DNA from: Pseudomonas synxantha
GTDB lineage: Bacteria; Pseudomonadota; Gammaproteobacteria; Pseudomonadales; Pseudomonadaceae
Assembly (NCBI RefSeq): GCF_900105675.1
Contig: NZ_LT629786.1
Coordinates: forward strand, 992,001-1,056,000
Direction: 5' to 3'
DNA: 64,000 bases
Below, piece by piece: positions 1-8,019 of this stretch (its first letter is position 1; each line of letters starts with the position of its first letter). The translations under genes were made by a program, and so were the position numbers. Below the pieces are notes generated by a model. It saw only the letters and a program-made list of their open reading frames with translations, ran no database searches and was not told the origin of the DNA.

Positions 1-1246
1 TACCTGGATGGCGGGCCTGCCACTCGCACAACGCTGGCGGATGGACCCAGCCGCCCTCGGGGAAAAACAACCCGCCCTGGTCCAGCGCCACGCCAGCGAG
101 GGCTTGGGCCTGGGCTGCATCCACCGGGTGCAGCAGGTCCGGGGCAAACGCCTGCGCCAGTTGTGCCTGGCGCTCGGCTTCCTTGGGGTTGAACGCCAGT
201 TGCAGCACGCCGCAAGCGTCCCAATCCACACCGCGCTGCAACTGCTCGAGCAGCCTGCGGGTGTAGCCGAAGCCGCTCACAATCAACTGCGACAGTGTGG
301 TGCCATGGGCCGACAGCTTGAGGTACAGCACCCCTTGCGGGTTGCCGGACGCCTCCTGGGCCAGCGCCGCATGCCGCTCCAGCAGGCACACCTGCCAGCC
401 GCGTGCCGCCAGGCTGGCCGCGGTGGCACAACCGGCCAGCCCCGCGCCGATCACCAGGGCGCGGCGTTCTGCATAGTGGGTGGTTGGGCGGGCGAACCAC
501 GGTGGTGTAGCCGTGGGCCTGGGAATATCGGCTGGCCAGCCGACGAACTCACCGCGCAGGATTTCCCACTTGTGGCCGATGCCCGGCGTGCGCTTCATCT
601 TGAAGCCCGCCGCGTTGATCAGGCGCCGCACCCAGCCAGTGCTGGTGAAAGTGCTGATGGTCGAGCCCGGCGCCGCCAGGCGCGCCAGTTCGGCAAACAG
701 CTCGGCGGTCCACATATCGGGGTTTTTCGCCGGGGCAAAGCCGTCGAGGAACCATGCATCAATCTGTGCATCCAGTTGCGGCAGTTGTTCCAGGGCATCG
801 CCGATCAACAGGGTCAGGGTCACGCGGCCTTGGCCCAGCACCAGGCGCTGGAAACCCTGGTGGATGGCGATGTATTGCGCCAAGAGTTGTTCGGCCAAGG
901 GTTGCAGTTCAGGCCAGAGGGCCAGGGCACGTTGCAGGTCAGTGTGGCTGAGCGGGTATTTTTCCACGCTGACAAAGTGCAGCCGTGCGCCGGCCACCGC
1001 ATGCTGCTCGAACAGTTGCCAGGCGCAGAGGAAATTCAAGCCGGTGCCGAAGCCTGTCTCGCCGATTACCAGTCGCCCGCCGGCAGGCAAGGCGGCGAAG
1101 CGCTCCTGCAGGCGGTTTTGCTCAAGGAACACATAACGGGTTTCTTCAAGGCCCGACTGGTCGGAGAAGTACACATCGTCGAACACCCGCGAGTGCGGGC
1201 GGCCTTGGTCATCCCAGTCGAGCTGGGCGTGGGTGATGGGGTTCAT
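1..1246 (-). CDS. mnmC: tRNA 5-methylaminomethyl-2-thiouridine biosynthesis bifunctional protein MnmC (3' end off window)
   Basis: MnmC finishes the mnm5s2U modification at the wobble base of certain tRNAs: a C-terminal FAD oxidoreductase removes carboxymethyl and an N-terminal SAM methyltransferase adds methyl. The minus-strand reading starts MNPITHAQLDWDDQGRPHSR and carries the SAM-binding stretch GETGFGTGLNFLCAWQLF. About 255 residues in, a Rossmann FAD motif VIGAGLAGCATAASLAARGW begins the second domain. About 415 codons are visible of a family length near 650, so the C-terminus lies beyond position 1. The long plus-strand reading over the same bases is a GC-driven shadow. It is divergent from the polyphosphate gene. 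Confidence 0.93.
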   Translation of the reverse strand, partial: MNPITHAQLDWDDQGRPHSRVFDDVYFSDQSGLEETRYVFLEQNRLQERFAALPAGGRLVIGETGFGTGLNFLCAWQLFEQHAVAGARLHFVSVEKYPLSHTDLQRALALWPELQPLAEQLLAQYIAIHQGFQRLVLGQGRVTLTLLIGDALEQLPQLDAQIDAWFLDGFAPAKNPDMWTAELFAELARLAAPGSTISTFTSTGWVRRLINAAGFKMKRTPGIGHKWEILRGEFVGWPADIPRPTATPPWFARPTTHYAERRALVIGAGLAGCATAASLAARGWQVCLLERHAALAQEASGNPQGVLYLKLSAHGTTLSQLIVSGFGYTRRLLEQLQRGVDWDACGVLQLAFNPKEAERQAQLAQAFAPDLLHPVDAAQAQALAGVALDQGGLFFPEGGWVHPPALCEWQARHPG

Positions 1247-1399
1247 GGCGGCTCATAAAGGAAAGCGGGCAAAGACAAGGCGGCCATTCTAGCCGATCAA
1301 CAGGGGTTGGATTGACCCAAGGCAATCCCGGGTGGAATTTCCTGCCACAGGCCGTTGCCCAATCCGCTAGTCTTGAGCCATCTTGAAACGGAGCTGCCC

Positions 1400-2914
1400 A
1401 TGTTCGAATCCGCCGAAATCGGTCACGCCATCGACAAAGACACCTATGACGCCGAAGTGCCGGCCCTGCGCGAAGCCTTGCTGGAGGCGCAATACGAACT
1501 GCAGCAGCAGAAGCGCTTCCCGGTGATCGTTTTGATCAACGGCATCGAGGGCGCCGGCAAGGGCGAGACCGTCAAGCTGCTCAATGAGTGGATGGACCCG
1601 CGCCTGATCGAAGTGCGTACCTTCGACCAGCAGACCGACGAGGAACTGGCGCGCCCACCGGCCTGGCGCTACTGGCGGCAACTGCCGGCCAAGGGCCGCA
1701 TGGGTATCTTTTTCGGCAATTGGTACAGCCAGATGCTGCAAGGCCGGGTCCATGGCCAGATCAAGGACGCCCGTCTCGACCAGGCCATTGCCGGTGCCGA
1801 GCGCCTGGAAAAAATGCTCTGTGACGAAGGCGCGCTGATTTTCAAGTTCTGGTTCCATCTGTCCAAGAAGCAGATGAAAGCACGCCTCAAGGCCCTGGCA
1901 GACGACCCGTTGCATAGCTGGCGCATCAGCCCGCTGGACTGGCAACAGTCCAAGACCTACGACAAGTTCGTGCATTTCGGTGAGCGCGTGCTGCGTCGCA
2001 CCAGCCGGGATTACGCACCCTGGCATGTGATTGAAGGGGTGGACAGCAATTACCGCAGCCTTACCGTGGGCAAGATCCTGCTCGAAGGCCTGCAAAATGC
2101 CTTGAAAATGCCCAAGGGCAGGGCCAGCGGCATGAACCCGGCGCCGCTGCCGTCGGCCGTGGACCAGGTAAGCCTGCTCAACAGCCTCGACATGACCCTG
2201 CGCCTGGACAAGGACGACTATGAAGAGCAACTGATCACCGAGCAGGCGCGCTTATCCGGCCTGATGCGCGACAAGCGCATGCGCAAGCACGCGTTGGTGA
2301 CGGTGTTCGAGGGCAACGACGCGGCGGGCAAGGGCGGCGCGATCCGTCGTGTCGCCGCGGCCCTGGACCCACGCCAGTACCATATCGTGCCAATTGCCGC
2401 GCCCAGCGAAGACGAACGCGCCCAGCCCTACCTGTGGCGGTTCTGGCAGAAGATCCCGGCACGCGGCATGTTCACCGTGTTCGACCGTTCCTGGTATGGC
2501 CGTGTGCTTGTGGAGCGCGTCGAGGACTTCTGCACCCCGACGGACTGGATGCGCGCCTATGGGGAGATCAATGATTTCGAGGAGCAGTTGCGCGATGCTG
2601 GCGTGATCGTGGTCAAGTTCTGGCTGGCCATTGATAAGCAAACGCAGCTGGAACGTTTTCAGGCCCGTGAAGAGATCCCGTTCAAGCGCTTCAAGATCAC
2701 CGAGGACGACTGGCGCAATCGCGACAAGTGGGACGACTACCGTGCAGCCGTGGGCGACATGGTTGATCGCACCAGCACCGAGGTGGCGCCCTGGACCCTG
2801 GTGGAAGCCAATGACAAGCGCTGGGCGCGGGTCAAGGTGCTGCGCACCATCAATCGTGCGTTGGAAGACGCATTCGATAAAACCGACAAGCACGACAAAA
2901 AGAAAAAGAAATAG
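1400..2914 (+). CDS. pap: Polyphosphate:AMP phosphotransferase (two-domain PPK2)
   Basis: Predicted to phosphorylate AMP to ADP using polyphosphate (class II PPK2, cytoplasmic). The 504-residue protein has two tandem PPK2 domains. Each has its own Walker-A-like loop: GIEGAGKGE near residue 50 and EGNDAAGKGG near residue 300. Lid-like pairs RYWRQLPAKG and RFWQKIPARG follow. The start is placed at the ATG at 1400 because GGAG lies 6 bases upstream; the frame is open for 15 more codons but without a ribosome site. The C-terminus is a lysine-rich tail. The family assignment rests on the duplicated domain; a one-domain PPK2 would be about half this length. Confidence 0.93.
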   Translation: MFESAEIGHAIDKDTYDAEVPALREALLEAQYELQQQKRFPVIVLINGIEGAGKGETVKLLNEWMDPRLIEVRTFDQQTDEELARPPAWRYWRQLPAKGRMGIFFGNWYSQMLQGRVHGQIKDARLDQAIAGAERLEKMLCDEGALIFKFWFHLSKKQMKARLKALADDPLHSWRISPLDWQQSKTYDKFVHFGERVLRRTSRDYAPWHVIEGVDSNYRSLTVGKILLEGLQNALKMPKGRASGMNPAPLPSAVDQVSLLNSLDMTLRLDKDDYEEQLITEQARLSGLMRDKRMRKHALVTVFEGNDAAGKGGAIRRVAAALDPRQYHIVPIAAPSEDERAQPYLWRFWQKIPARGMFTVFDRSWYGRVLVERVEDFCTPTDWMRAYGEINDFEEQLRDAGVIVVKFWLAIDKQTQLERFQAREEIPFKRFKITEDDWRNRDKWDDYRAAVGDMVDRTSTEVAPWTLVEANDKRWARVKVLRTINRALEDAFDKTDKHDKKKKK

Positions 2915-2937
2915 CGCGGATCAAACATTGGTCCAAA

Positions 2938-3041
2938 TGTGGGAGGGGCGGTGCGACGATTCGACTTGCTCCCGATAGCAGGCTGTCAGTACCTGCATTT
3001 GCAACTGACCCACCGCTATCGGGGGCAAGCCCCCTCCCACA
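2938..3041. repeat. REP pair (REPIN-like) with an interrupted left arm
   Basis: Two inverted REP arms flank a short spacer: TGTGGGAGGGG at the left and CCCCTCCCACA at the right, each followed inward by the CTTGC...CCGATAGC type sequence. In the left arm about 16 extra bases separate TGTGGGAGGGG from CTTGCTCCCGATAGC, unlike the copies at 4362 and 63348. It sits between pap and the thiolase gene and could help terminate or stabilise the pap transcript. Confidence 0.85.
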
Positions 3042-3170
3042 TTGGATCGCCACACATCAGGTAGGCCGTGTGTTGGCCCCATGCTTTTGCATTTACGCAG
3101 TGAATGATCATCGCAGCCGGCCGGGCCTGGCTCTATCCTCGATCCACAACCACAAGATCGAGGTAAGCCC

Positions 3171-4355
3171 ATGCGTGAAGTAGTGATCGTCGACAGCGTG
3201 CGAACCGGCCTGGCCAAGTCCTTTCGTGGCAAGTTCAACCAGACCCGTCCCGATGACATGGCAGCCCATTGCGTCAATGCGCTGCTGGTCCGCAATGGCA
3301 TCGATCCGGCCATGGTGGAGGATTGCATTGTCGGCGCCGGCTCCAACGAAGGCGCCCAGGGCTATAACATCGGGCGTAATGTGGCGGTGCTCTCTCAACT
3401 GGGTACCGGCACGGCGGGCATGACCCTCAACCGTTTCTGTTCGTCGGGCTTGCAGGCGATTGCCATCGCCGCCAACCAGATTGCCTCGGGCTGCAGCGAC
3501 ATCATTGTCGCTGGCGGTGTGGAGTCCATCAGCCTGACCATGAAGAGCGTCAACACCGACAACCTGATCAACCCACTGCTCAAAGAGCAGGTGCCGGGCA
3601 TCTACTTCCCCATGGGGCAGACCGCCGAAATCGTCGCCCGTCGCTATCAGGTCAGCCGCCAGGAGCAGGACATCTACGCCCTGCAGAGCCAGCAGCGCAC
3701 TGCCCAGGCCCAGGCCGATGGCTTGTTCAATGATGAAATCGTGCCGATGGCGGTCAAGTACAAGGTCGAGGACAAGCACAGCGGTGAAGTGCAGATCCTC
3801 GACGGCGTGGTGGACCGCGACGACTGCAACCGCCCGGACACTACACTGGAAAGTCTCAGCGGTTTGAAGCCGGTATTTGCCGAAGATGGCTCGGTGACGG
3901 CGGGCAATTCCTCGCAGCTCTCCGACGGGGCCTCGATGACCCTGGTGATGAGCCTGGAAAAAGCCCTGGCGTTGGGGCTCAAACCCAAGGCGTTTTTTCG
4001 TGGCTTTACCGTCGCCGGTTGCGAACCGGATGAGATGGGCATTGGCCCGGTGTTCTCGGTGCCCAAGCTGCTCAAGGCCAAGGGCTTGCAGGTGGCAGAT
4101 ATCGACCTGTGGGAGCTCAATGAAGCCTTTGCTTCACAGTGCCTTTATGCACGCAACCGCCTGGAAATCGATAACGCCAGGTACAACGTCAATGGTGGCT
4201 CGATCTCCATTGGCCACCCGTTCGGCATGACCGGGTCGCGGCAGGTGGGGCATCTGGTGCGCGAACTGCAACGACGTAATTTGCGCTATGGGATTGTCAC
4301 CATGTGCGTGGGCGGGGGTATGGGCGCTACCGGGCTCTTCGAAGCCGTACGCTGA
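3171..4355 (+). CDS. Thiolase family protein (acetyl-CoA/acyl-CoA C-acyltransferase)
   Basis: Cytoplasmic thiolase that condenses or cleaves acyl-CoA with acetyl-CoA. The 394-residue length is normal. Visible family landmarks are the nucleophile region NRFCSSGLQAI with Cys near residue 89, a conserved GGVESIS block, NEAFASQ, GGSISIGHPFGMTG, and the C-terminal catalytic CVGGGMGATG. Whether it acts in beta-oxidation or in acetoacetyl-CoA synthesis cannot be told from sequence. It is not next to a hydratase/dehydrogenase partner, so a FadA role within a FadBA complex is unlikely. REP palindromes flank the gene on both sides, suggesting it is a single transcription unit. Confidence 0.92.
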   Translation: MREVVIVDSVRTGLAKSFRGKFNQTRPDDMAAHCVNALLVRNGIDPAMVEDCIVGAGSNEGAQGYNIGRNVAVLSQLGTGTAGMTLNRFCSSGLQAIAIAANQIASGCSDIIVAGGVESISLTMKSVNTDNLINPLLKEQVPGIYFPMGQTAEIVARRYQVSRQEQDIYALQSQQRTAQAQADGLFNDEIVPMAVKYKVEDKHSGEVQILDGVVDRDDCNRPDTTLESLSGLKPVFAEDGSVTAGNSSQLSDGASMTLVMSLEKALALGLKPKAFFRGFTVAGCEPDEMGIGPVFSVPKLLKAKGLQVADIDLWELNEAFASQCLYARNRLEIDNARYNVNGGSISIGHPFGMTGSRQVGHLVRELQRRNLRYGIVTMCVGGGMGATGLFEAVR

Positions 4356-4361
4356 TCAAAA

Positions 4362-4450
4362 TGTGGGAGGGGGCTTGCCCGCGAAGACGTCGACCCAGCA
4401 AACATTGATGTTGGCTGACCCACCGCTATAGGGAGCCAGCCCCTCCCACA
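4362..4450. repeat. REP pair (REPIN-like)
   Basis: The left arm TGTGGGAGGGGGCTTGCCCG and a right arm ending CCCCTCCCACA face each other across about 50 bases that include the recurring CTGACCCACCGCTATAGGGA segment. It is the second of three such elements in the window. It fills most of the gap between the thiolase and EamA genes. Confidence 0.85.
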
Positions 4451-4531
4451 GTTGGCCATCCGCGTATCCGAATCTGGTCACTTACCCCTAGAATGGCGGC
4501 TCCTCCACCTCTGGCTTTTTTTGGGGCACTC

Positions 4532-5488
4532 ATGCACATCTCTTCCGGCCGCTGGGTCTACGGTTTCTTGCTGACTCTGCTGACCGCCTTTCTGTGGGGC
4601 ATTCTTCCGATCAAGCTCAAGCAGGTCCTGCAGGTCATGGACCCGATCACCGTCACCTGGTTTCGTCTCACAGTGGCCGGCACTTGCTTGTTTGTGTACC
4701 TCGCCGTCGCCAAGCGCCTGCCCAGCCGCAAGGTGCTCGGCCCCAAGGGCGGTTGGCTGGTGGCCATGGCCGTGTGCGGGCTGGTGGGTAACTACGTGCT
4801 GTATCTGGTTGGCCTGAAGATGCTCAGCCCCGGCACCGCTCAACTAGTGGTGCAGATGGGCCCGATCTTCCTGATGATCGCCAGCGTGTTTGTCTTCAAG
4901 GAGCGTTTCAGCCTGGGGCAGGTCCTCGGCCTGGTGGTGCTGATTATCGGCTTCGGCCTGTTTTTCAATCAGCGCCTCGTGGAGTTGCTGACGTCCCTGG
5001 GCACCTATACCGCCGGGGTGCTGACCATCCTGCTGGCCACCTCGATCTGGGTGTTCTATGCCTTGGGCCAGAAGCAATTGTTGACGGTATGGAATTCCTT
5101 GCAGGTGATGATGGTGATCTACCTGTTCTGCGCGCTGCTGCTCACGCCGTGGGCGCACCCCTTGGAAGCGTTGCAGTTGAGCCCGCTGCAAGGCTGGTTG
5201 TTGCTGGCGTGCTGCATGAATACGCTGGTGGCGTATGGCGCGTTTGCCGAAGCGCTGGCCCACTGGGAGGCGTCGCGGGTGAGTGCAACCCTGGCGTTGA
5301 CGCCGCTGGTGACCTTTGTCGCAGTGGCGCTGGCGGCGTGGCTGTGGCCGGATTATGTCCAGGCAGAAGAGATCAACGCCCTGGGCTACTTCGGCGCATT
5401 CGTGGTGGTCTTGGGGTCGGCTGCAGTCGCCCTGGCGCCGTCGCTGCTCGCCGGGCTCAAGGCCCGGCGGCTGCGTATGATGGTTTAG
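4532..5488 (+). CDS. EamA-family drug/metabolite transporter
   Basis: Inner-membrane exporter-type permease of about 318 residues, with ten hydrophobic segments arranged as two five-helix EamA repeats. Examples are [19 protein letters not shown] at the start and [19 protein letters not shown] near the end. The ATG at 4532 is preferred because the upstream in-frame codons are polar and unlike the family. The 3' end overlaps the 3' end of fumC by 4 bases (tail to tail). The substrate is unknown; relatives export amino acids, metabolites or drugs. Confidence 0.85.
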   Translation: MHISSGRWVYGFLLTLLTAFLWGILPIKLKQVLQVMDPITVTWFRLTVAGTCLFVYLAVAKRLPSRKVLGPKGGWLVAMAVCGLVGNYVLYLVGLKMLSPGTAQLVVQMGPIFLMIASVFVFKERFSLGQVLGLVVLIIGFGLFFNQRLVELLTSLGTYTAGVLTILLATSIWVFYALGQKQLLTVWNSLQVMMVIYLFCALLLTPWAHPLEALQLSPLQGWLLLACCMNTLVAYGAFAEALAHWEASRVSATLALTPLVTFVAVALAAWLWPDYVQAEEINALGYFGAFVVVLGSAAVALAPSLLAGLKARRLRMMV

Positions 5489-6867
5489 TTACCCAACATG
5501 TTTTCCGGGCGTACCCACTGGTCGAACTCGGCGTCGGTGAGGTAGCCCAGCTCCAGCGCGGCTTCGCGCAGTGTCAGCCCTTCGGCGTAGGCCTTCTTGG
5601 CGATCTCTGCCGACTTGTCGTAGCCGATATGCGGGTTGAGTGCGGTGACCAGCATCAGCCCGCGCTCCAGGTGTTCGGCCATTTTCTCGGCGTCGGGCTC
5701 AAGGCCTGCGATGCAGTGCTCCTGGAAGTTGTTGCAGCCGTCGGCCAGCAGGCGGATCGATTCAAGCAGGTTGTGAATGATCACCGGCTTGTACACATTC
5801 AACTGCAAGTGCCCTTGGCTGGCCGCCATGCCGATGGTCACGTCGTTGCCCAGCACCTGGCAGGCCAGCATGGACAGGGCTTCGCACTGGGTCGGGTTGA
5901 CCTTGCCCGGCATGATCGAACTGCCGGGCTCATTGGCCGGCAACTTGACTTCGGCCAGGCCGGCCCGTGGGCCTGAACCCAGCAGGCGCAGGTCGTTGGC
6001 AATTTTCATCAACGCTACGGCCAGGGTTTTCAATGCGCCGTGCAAGGTCACCAACGGCTCATGGCCGGAGAGGGCGGCGAATTTGTTCGGCGCGGTCACG
6101 AAGGGCAAGCCCGACAACGCTGCCAGCTCGGAAGCAATCGCCTCGCCAAAGCCGTGGGGTGCATTGAGCCCGGTGCCCACCGCTGTGCCGCCTTGGGCCA
6201 GCTCGCACACGGCGGGCAGGGCGCTGCGGATCGCTCGCTCGGCGTAATCGAGCTGGGCGATAAACGCCGAGAGTTCCTGGCCGAAGGTGATCGGCGTGGC
6301 GTCCATCATGTGGGTGCGCCCGGTCTTGACCAGCTTCATATGCCGTGCAGCCAGCTCCGCCAGGCCACCGGACAAGGTCGCAATCGCCGGCAGCAACTGC
6401 TGATGCACCGCCTGCACTGCGGCAATGCTCATGGCAGTAGGGAAGCAGTCGTTGGAGCTCTGGGAGCGGTTGACGTGATCATTGGGATGCACCGGGCTCT
6501 TGCCGCCGCGGTTATTGCCGGCCAGTTCGTTGGCGCGACCGGCGATCACTTCATTGGCGTTCATGTTGCTCTGGGTGCCACTGCCGGTCTGCCAGACCAC
6601 CAGAGGGAACTGGTCGTCATGTTGACCCTCGAGGATCTCGTCGGCGGCCTGTTCGATCAGCCGGGCGATATCGGCGGGCAGGTCGCCGTTGCGATCGTTG
6701 ACCCGGGCGGCGGCCTTCTTGATCAGGGCCAGGGCATGCAATACCGCCAGCGGCATACGCTGCTCGCCAATCGCGAAGTTGACCAGCGAACGTTGGGTTT
6801 GCGCGCCCCAATACGCATCATCAGGGACCTGTACTTCTCCCAGGCTGTCGGTTTCGATACGGCTCAT
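5485..6867 (-). CDS. fumC: Class II fumarate hydratase
   Basis: Converts fumarate to L-malate in the TCA cycle; this is the iron-independent, oxidant-resistant homotetramer. The 460 residues begin [15 protein letters not shown] and show [22 protein letters not shown], the [14 protein letters not shown] region, [12 protein letters not shown] and the signature [11 protein letters not shown]. Length and motifs match FumC throughout. In other pseudomonads the class II gene next to bolA is induced by iron limitation with sodA; no Fur box was identified here. It is divergent from the DUF2059 gene. Confidence 0.96.
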   Translation of the reverse strand: MSRIETDSLGEVQVPDDAYWGAQTQRSLVNFAIGEQRMPLAVLHALALIKKAAARVNDRNGDLPADIARLIEQAADEILEGQHDDQFPLVVWQTGSGTQSNMNANEVIAGRANELAGNNRGGKSPVHPNDHVNRSQSSNDCFPTAMSIAAVQAVHQQLLPAIATLSGGLAELAARHMKLVKTGRTHMMDATPITFGQELSAFIAQLDYAERAIRSALPAVCELAQGGTAVGTGLNAPHGFGEAIASELAALSGLPFVTAPNKFAALSGHEPLVTLHGALKTLAVALMKIANDLRLLGSGPRAGLAEVKLPANEPGSSIMPGKVNPTQCEALSMLACQVLGNDVTIGMAASQGHLQLNVYKPVIIHNLLESIRLLADGCNNFQEHCIAGLEPDAEKMAEHLERGLMLVTALNPHIGYDKSAEIAKKAYAEGLTLREAALELGYLTDAEFDQWVRPENMLGN

Positions 6868-7063
6868 CGGGCACCCTCCTTATCCAGTCGTGATTGGTCA
6901 GTTTAGGCCCTGGCGGCCGCCATGGGTTCCCTAAACCCACATTTGTGTCATCGCGCCCCGCAAAACCAGGGCCTGCGTAGGGGTGGGGTTGAGCCCTGAG
7001 GTTTTTTAGGCGCAGAATGGTCGCCCTTGGGGTCTTACCTCGCCTGCTAGAAAAGGAAACTCG

Positions 7064-7582
7064 ATGACTCGTCTTCGTGCCATCTGTACCGCGGTTGCTC
7101 TGGTTTGCGCCAGCGGCCAGGTTTTTGCCGATACCGCCAGCCACAACGCCAGTGCCGAAGCCTTCCTTACCCTGGCCCATGCTGACAAGCTGGGGACCCC
7201 GGTGTACATGCAAGTGCAGCAAATGTTCGCCCAGCGCTTCGAACAGACCAAGGCGCCTGCCGCCAAGCAGTCTGTACTGGACAGCTACCAGGCCAAGGCC
7301 AACGCCGCCCTGGACCAGGCTATCGGCTGGCCGAAGCTGAAACCGGACATGGTCAAGCTCTACACCACCAATTTCAGCGAGTCGGAGCTCAAGGACCTGG
7401 TAGCCTTCTACCAGTCGCCACTGGGCAAGAAAGTCCTGGAAAAAATGCCACAACTGACCCAGCAATCGGCCCAGATGACCCAGGCCAAGCTGGAAAGCGC
7501 GGTGCCGGTGGTGAACAAGCTGTTGGAAGACATGACCAACGAGCTGACGCCAAAAGCCGCCGCACCGGCCAAGAAGAAGTAA
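7064..7582 (+). CDS. DUF2059 domain protein, exported
   Basis: A 172-residue protein with a clear signal peptide ending at VFADTASHN, so probably periplasmic. The mature part is helical, with the DUF2059 core FSESELKDLVAFYQSPLGKK near residues 104-123, and ends in an Ala/Lys-rich tail. The function of DUF2059 is not established. It precedes bolA with only a short gap and is probably cotranscribed with it. Confidence 0.85.
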   Translation: MTRLRAICTAVALVCASGQVFADTASHNASAEAFLTLAHADKLGTPVYMQVQQMFAQRFEQTKAPAAKQSVLDSYQAKANAALDQAIGWPKLKPDMVKLYTTNFSESELKDLVAFYQSPLGKKVLEKMPQLTQQSAQMTQAKLESAVPVVNKLLEDMTNELTPKAAAPAKKK

Positions 7583-7594
7583 GCAGGAATGACC

Positions 7595-7882
7595 ATGCAA
7601 CAGCGTATCGAAACGGCGCTCGCCGCCCTGGAGCCGCAACACTTGAACGTGCTGGATGAAAGCCATATGCATAGTCGTGGGTTGCAGACCCACTTCAAGG
7701 CCGTACTGGTCAGCTCGCAGTTCGAGGGGCTCAACCGCGTCAAGCGCCACCAGAAGGTCTACGCCATCCTGGGTGACCTGATGAGCGAGTTTCATGCGTT
7801 GGCGCTGCATACCTATACGCCTGATGAATGGGCGAAAATCGACGCAGCCCCGGCCTCGCCGACCTGCGCCGGCGGGCATTGA
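7595..7882 (+). CDS. bolA: BolA family protein
   Basis: Small (about 95 residues) stress and morphology regulator of the BolA fold, which partners monothiol glutaredoxins in iron-sulfur handling. Visible features are the His-containing loop DESHMHSRG and the C-terminal helix KVYAILGDLMSEFHALALH. Two in-frame ATGs occur at 7589 and 7595. The sequence AGCAGGA abuts the first and lies 6 bases from the second, so 7595 is preferred. The dyad GACCCGC/GCGGGTC just after the stop may terminate the operon. Confidence 0.93.
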   Translation: MQQRIETALAALEPQHLNVLDESHMHSRGLQTHFKAVLVSSQFEGLNRVKRHQKVYAILGDLMSEFHALALHTYTPDEWAKIDAAPASPTCAGGH

Positions 7883-8019
7883 GCGCAGCCTCGACCCGCG
7901 CTAGCGGGTCGGGGCGATGCCAGTACCTGGATACACAAAACATCCTCCAGCACCACCTTTCTCCACACCTCATCCCTAGGCTTTCAGGACTACTTATCCA
8001 GCAATAAGGTCTTGAGGTC

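Noticed and set aside
8..1258. A 416-codon plus-strand reading opposite mnmC
   Set aside because: Antisense shadow of a GC-rich gene; composition rich in Gln, Arg and Ala with no domain.
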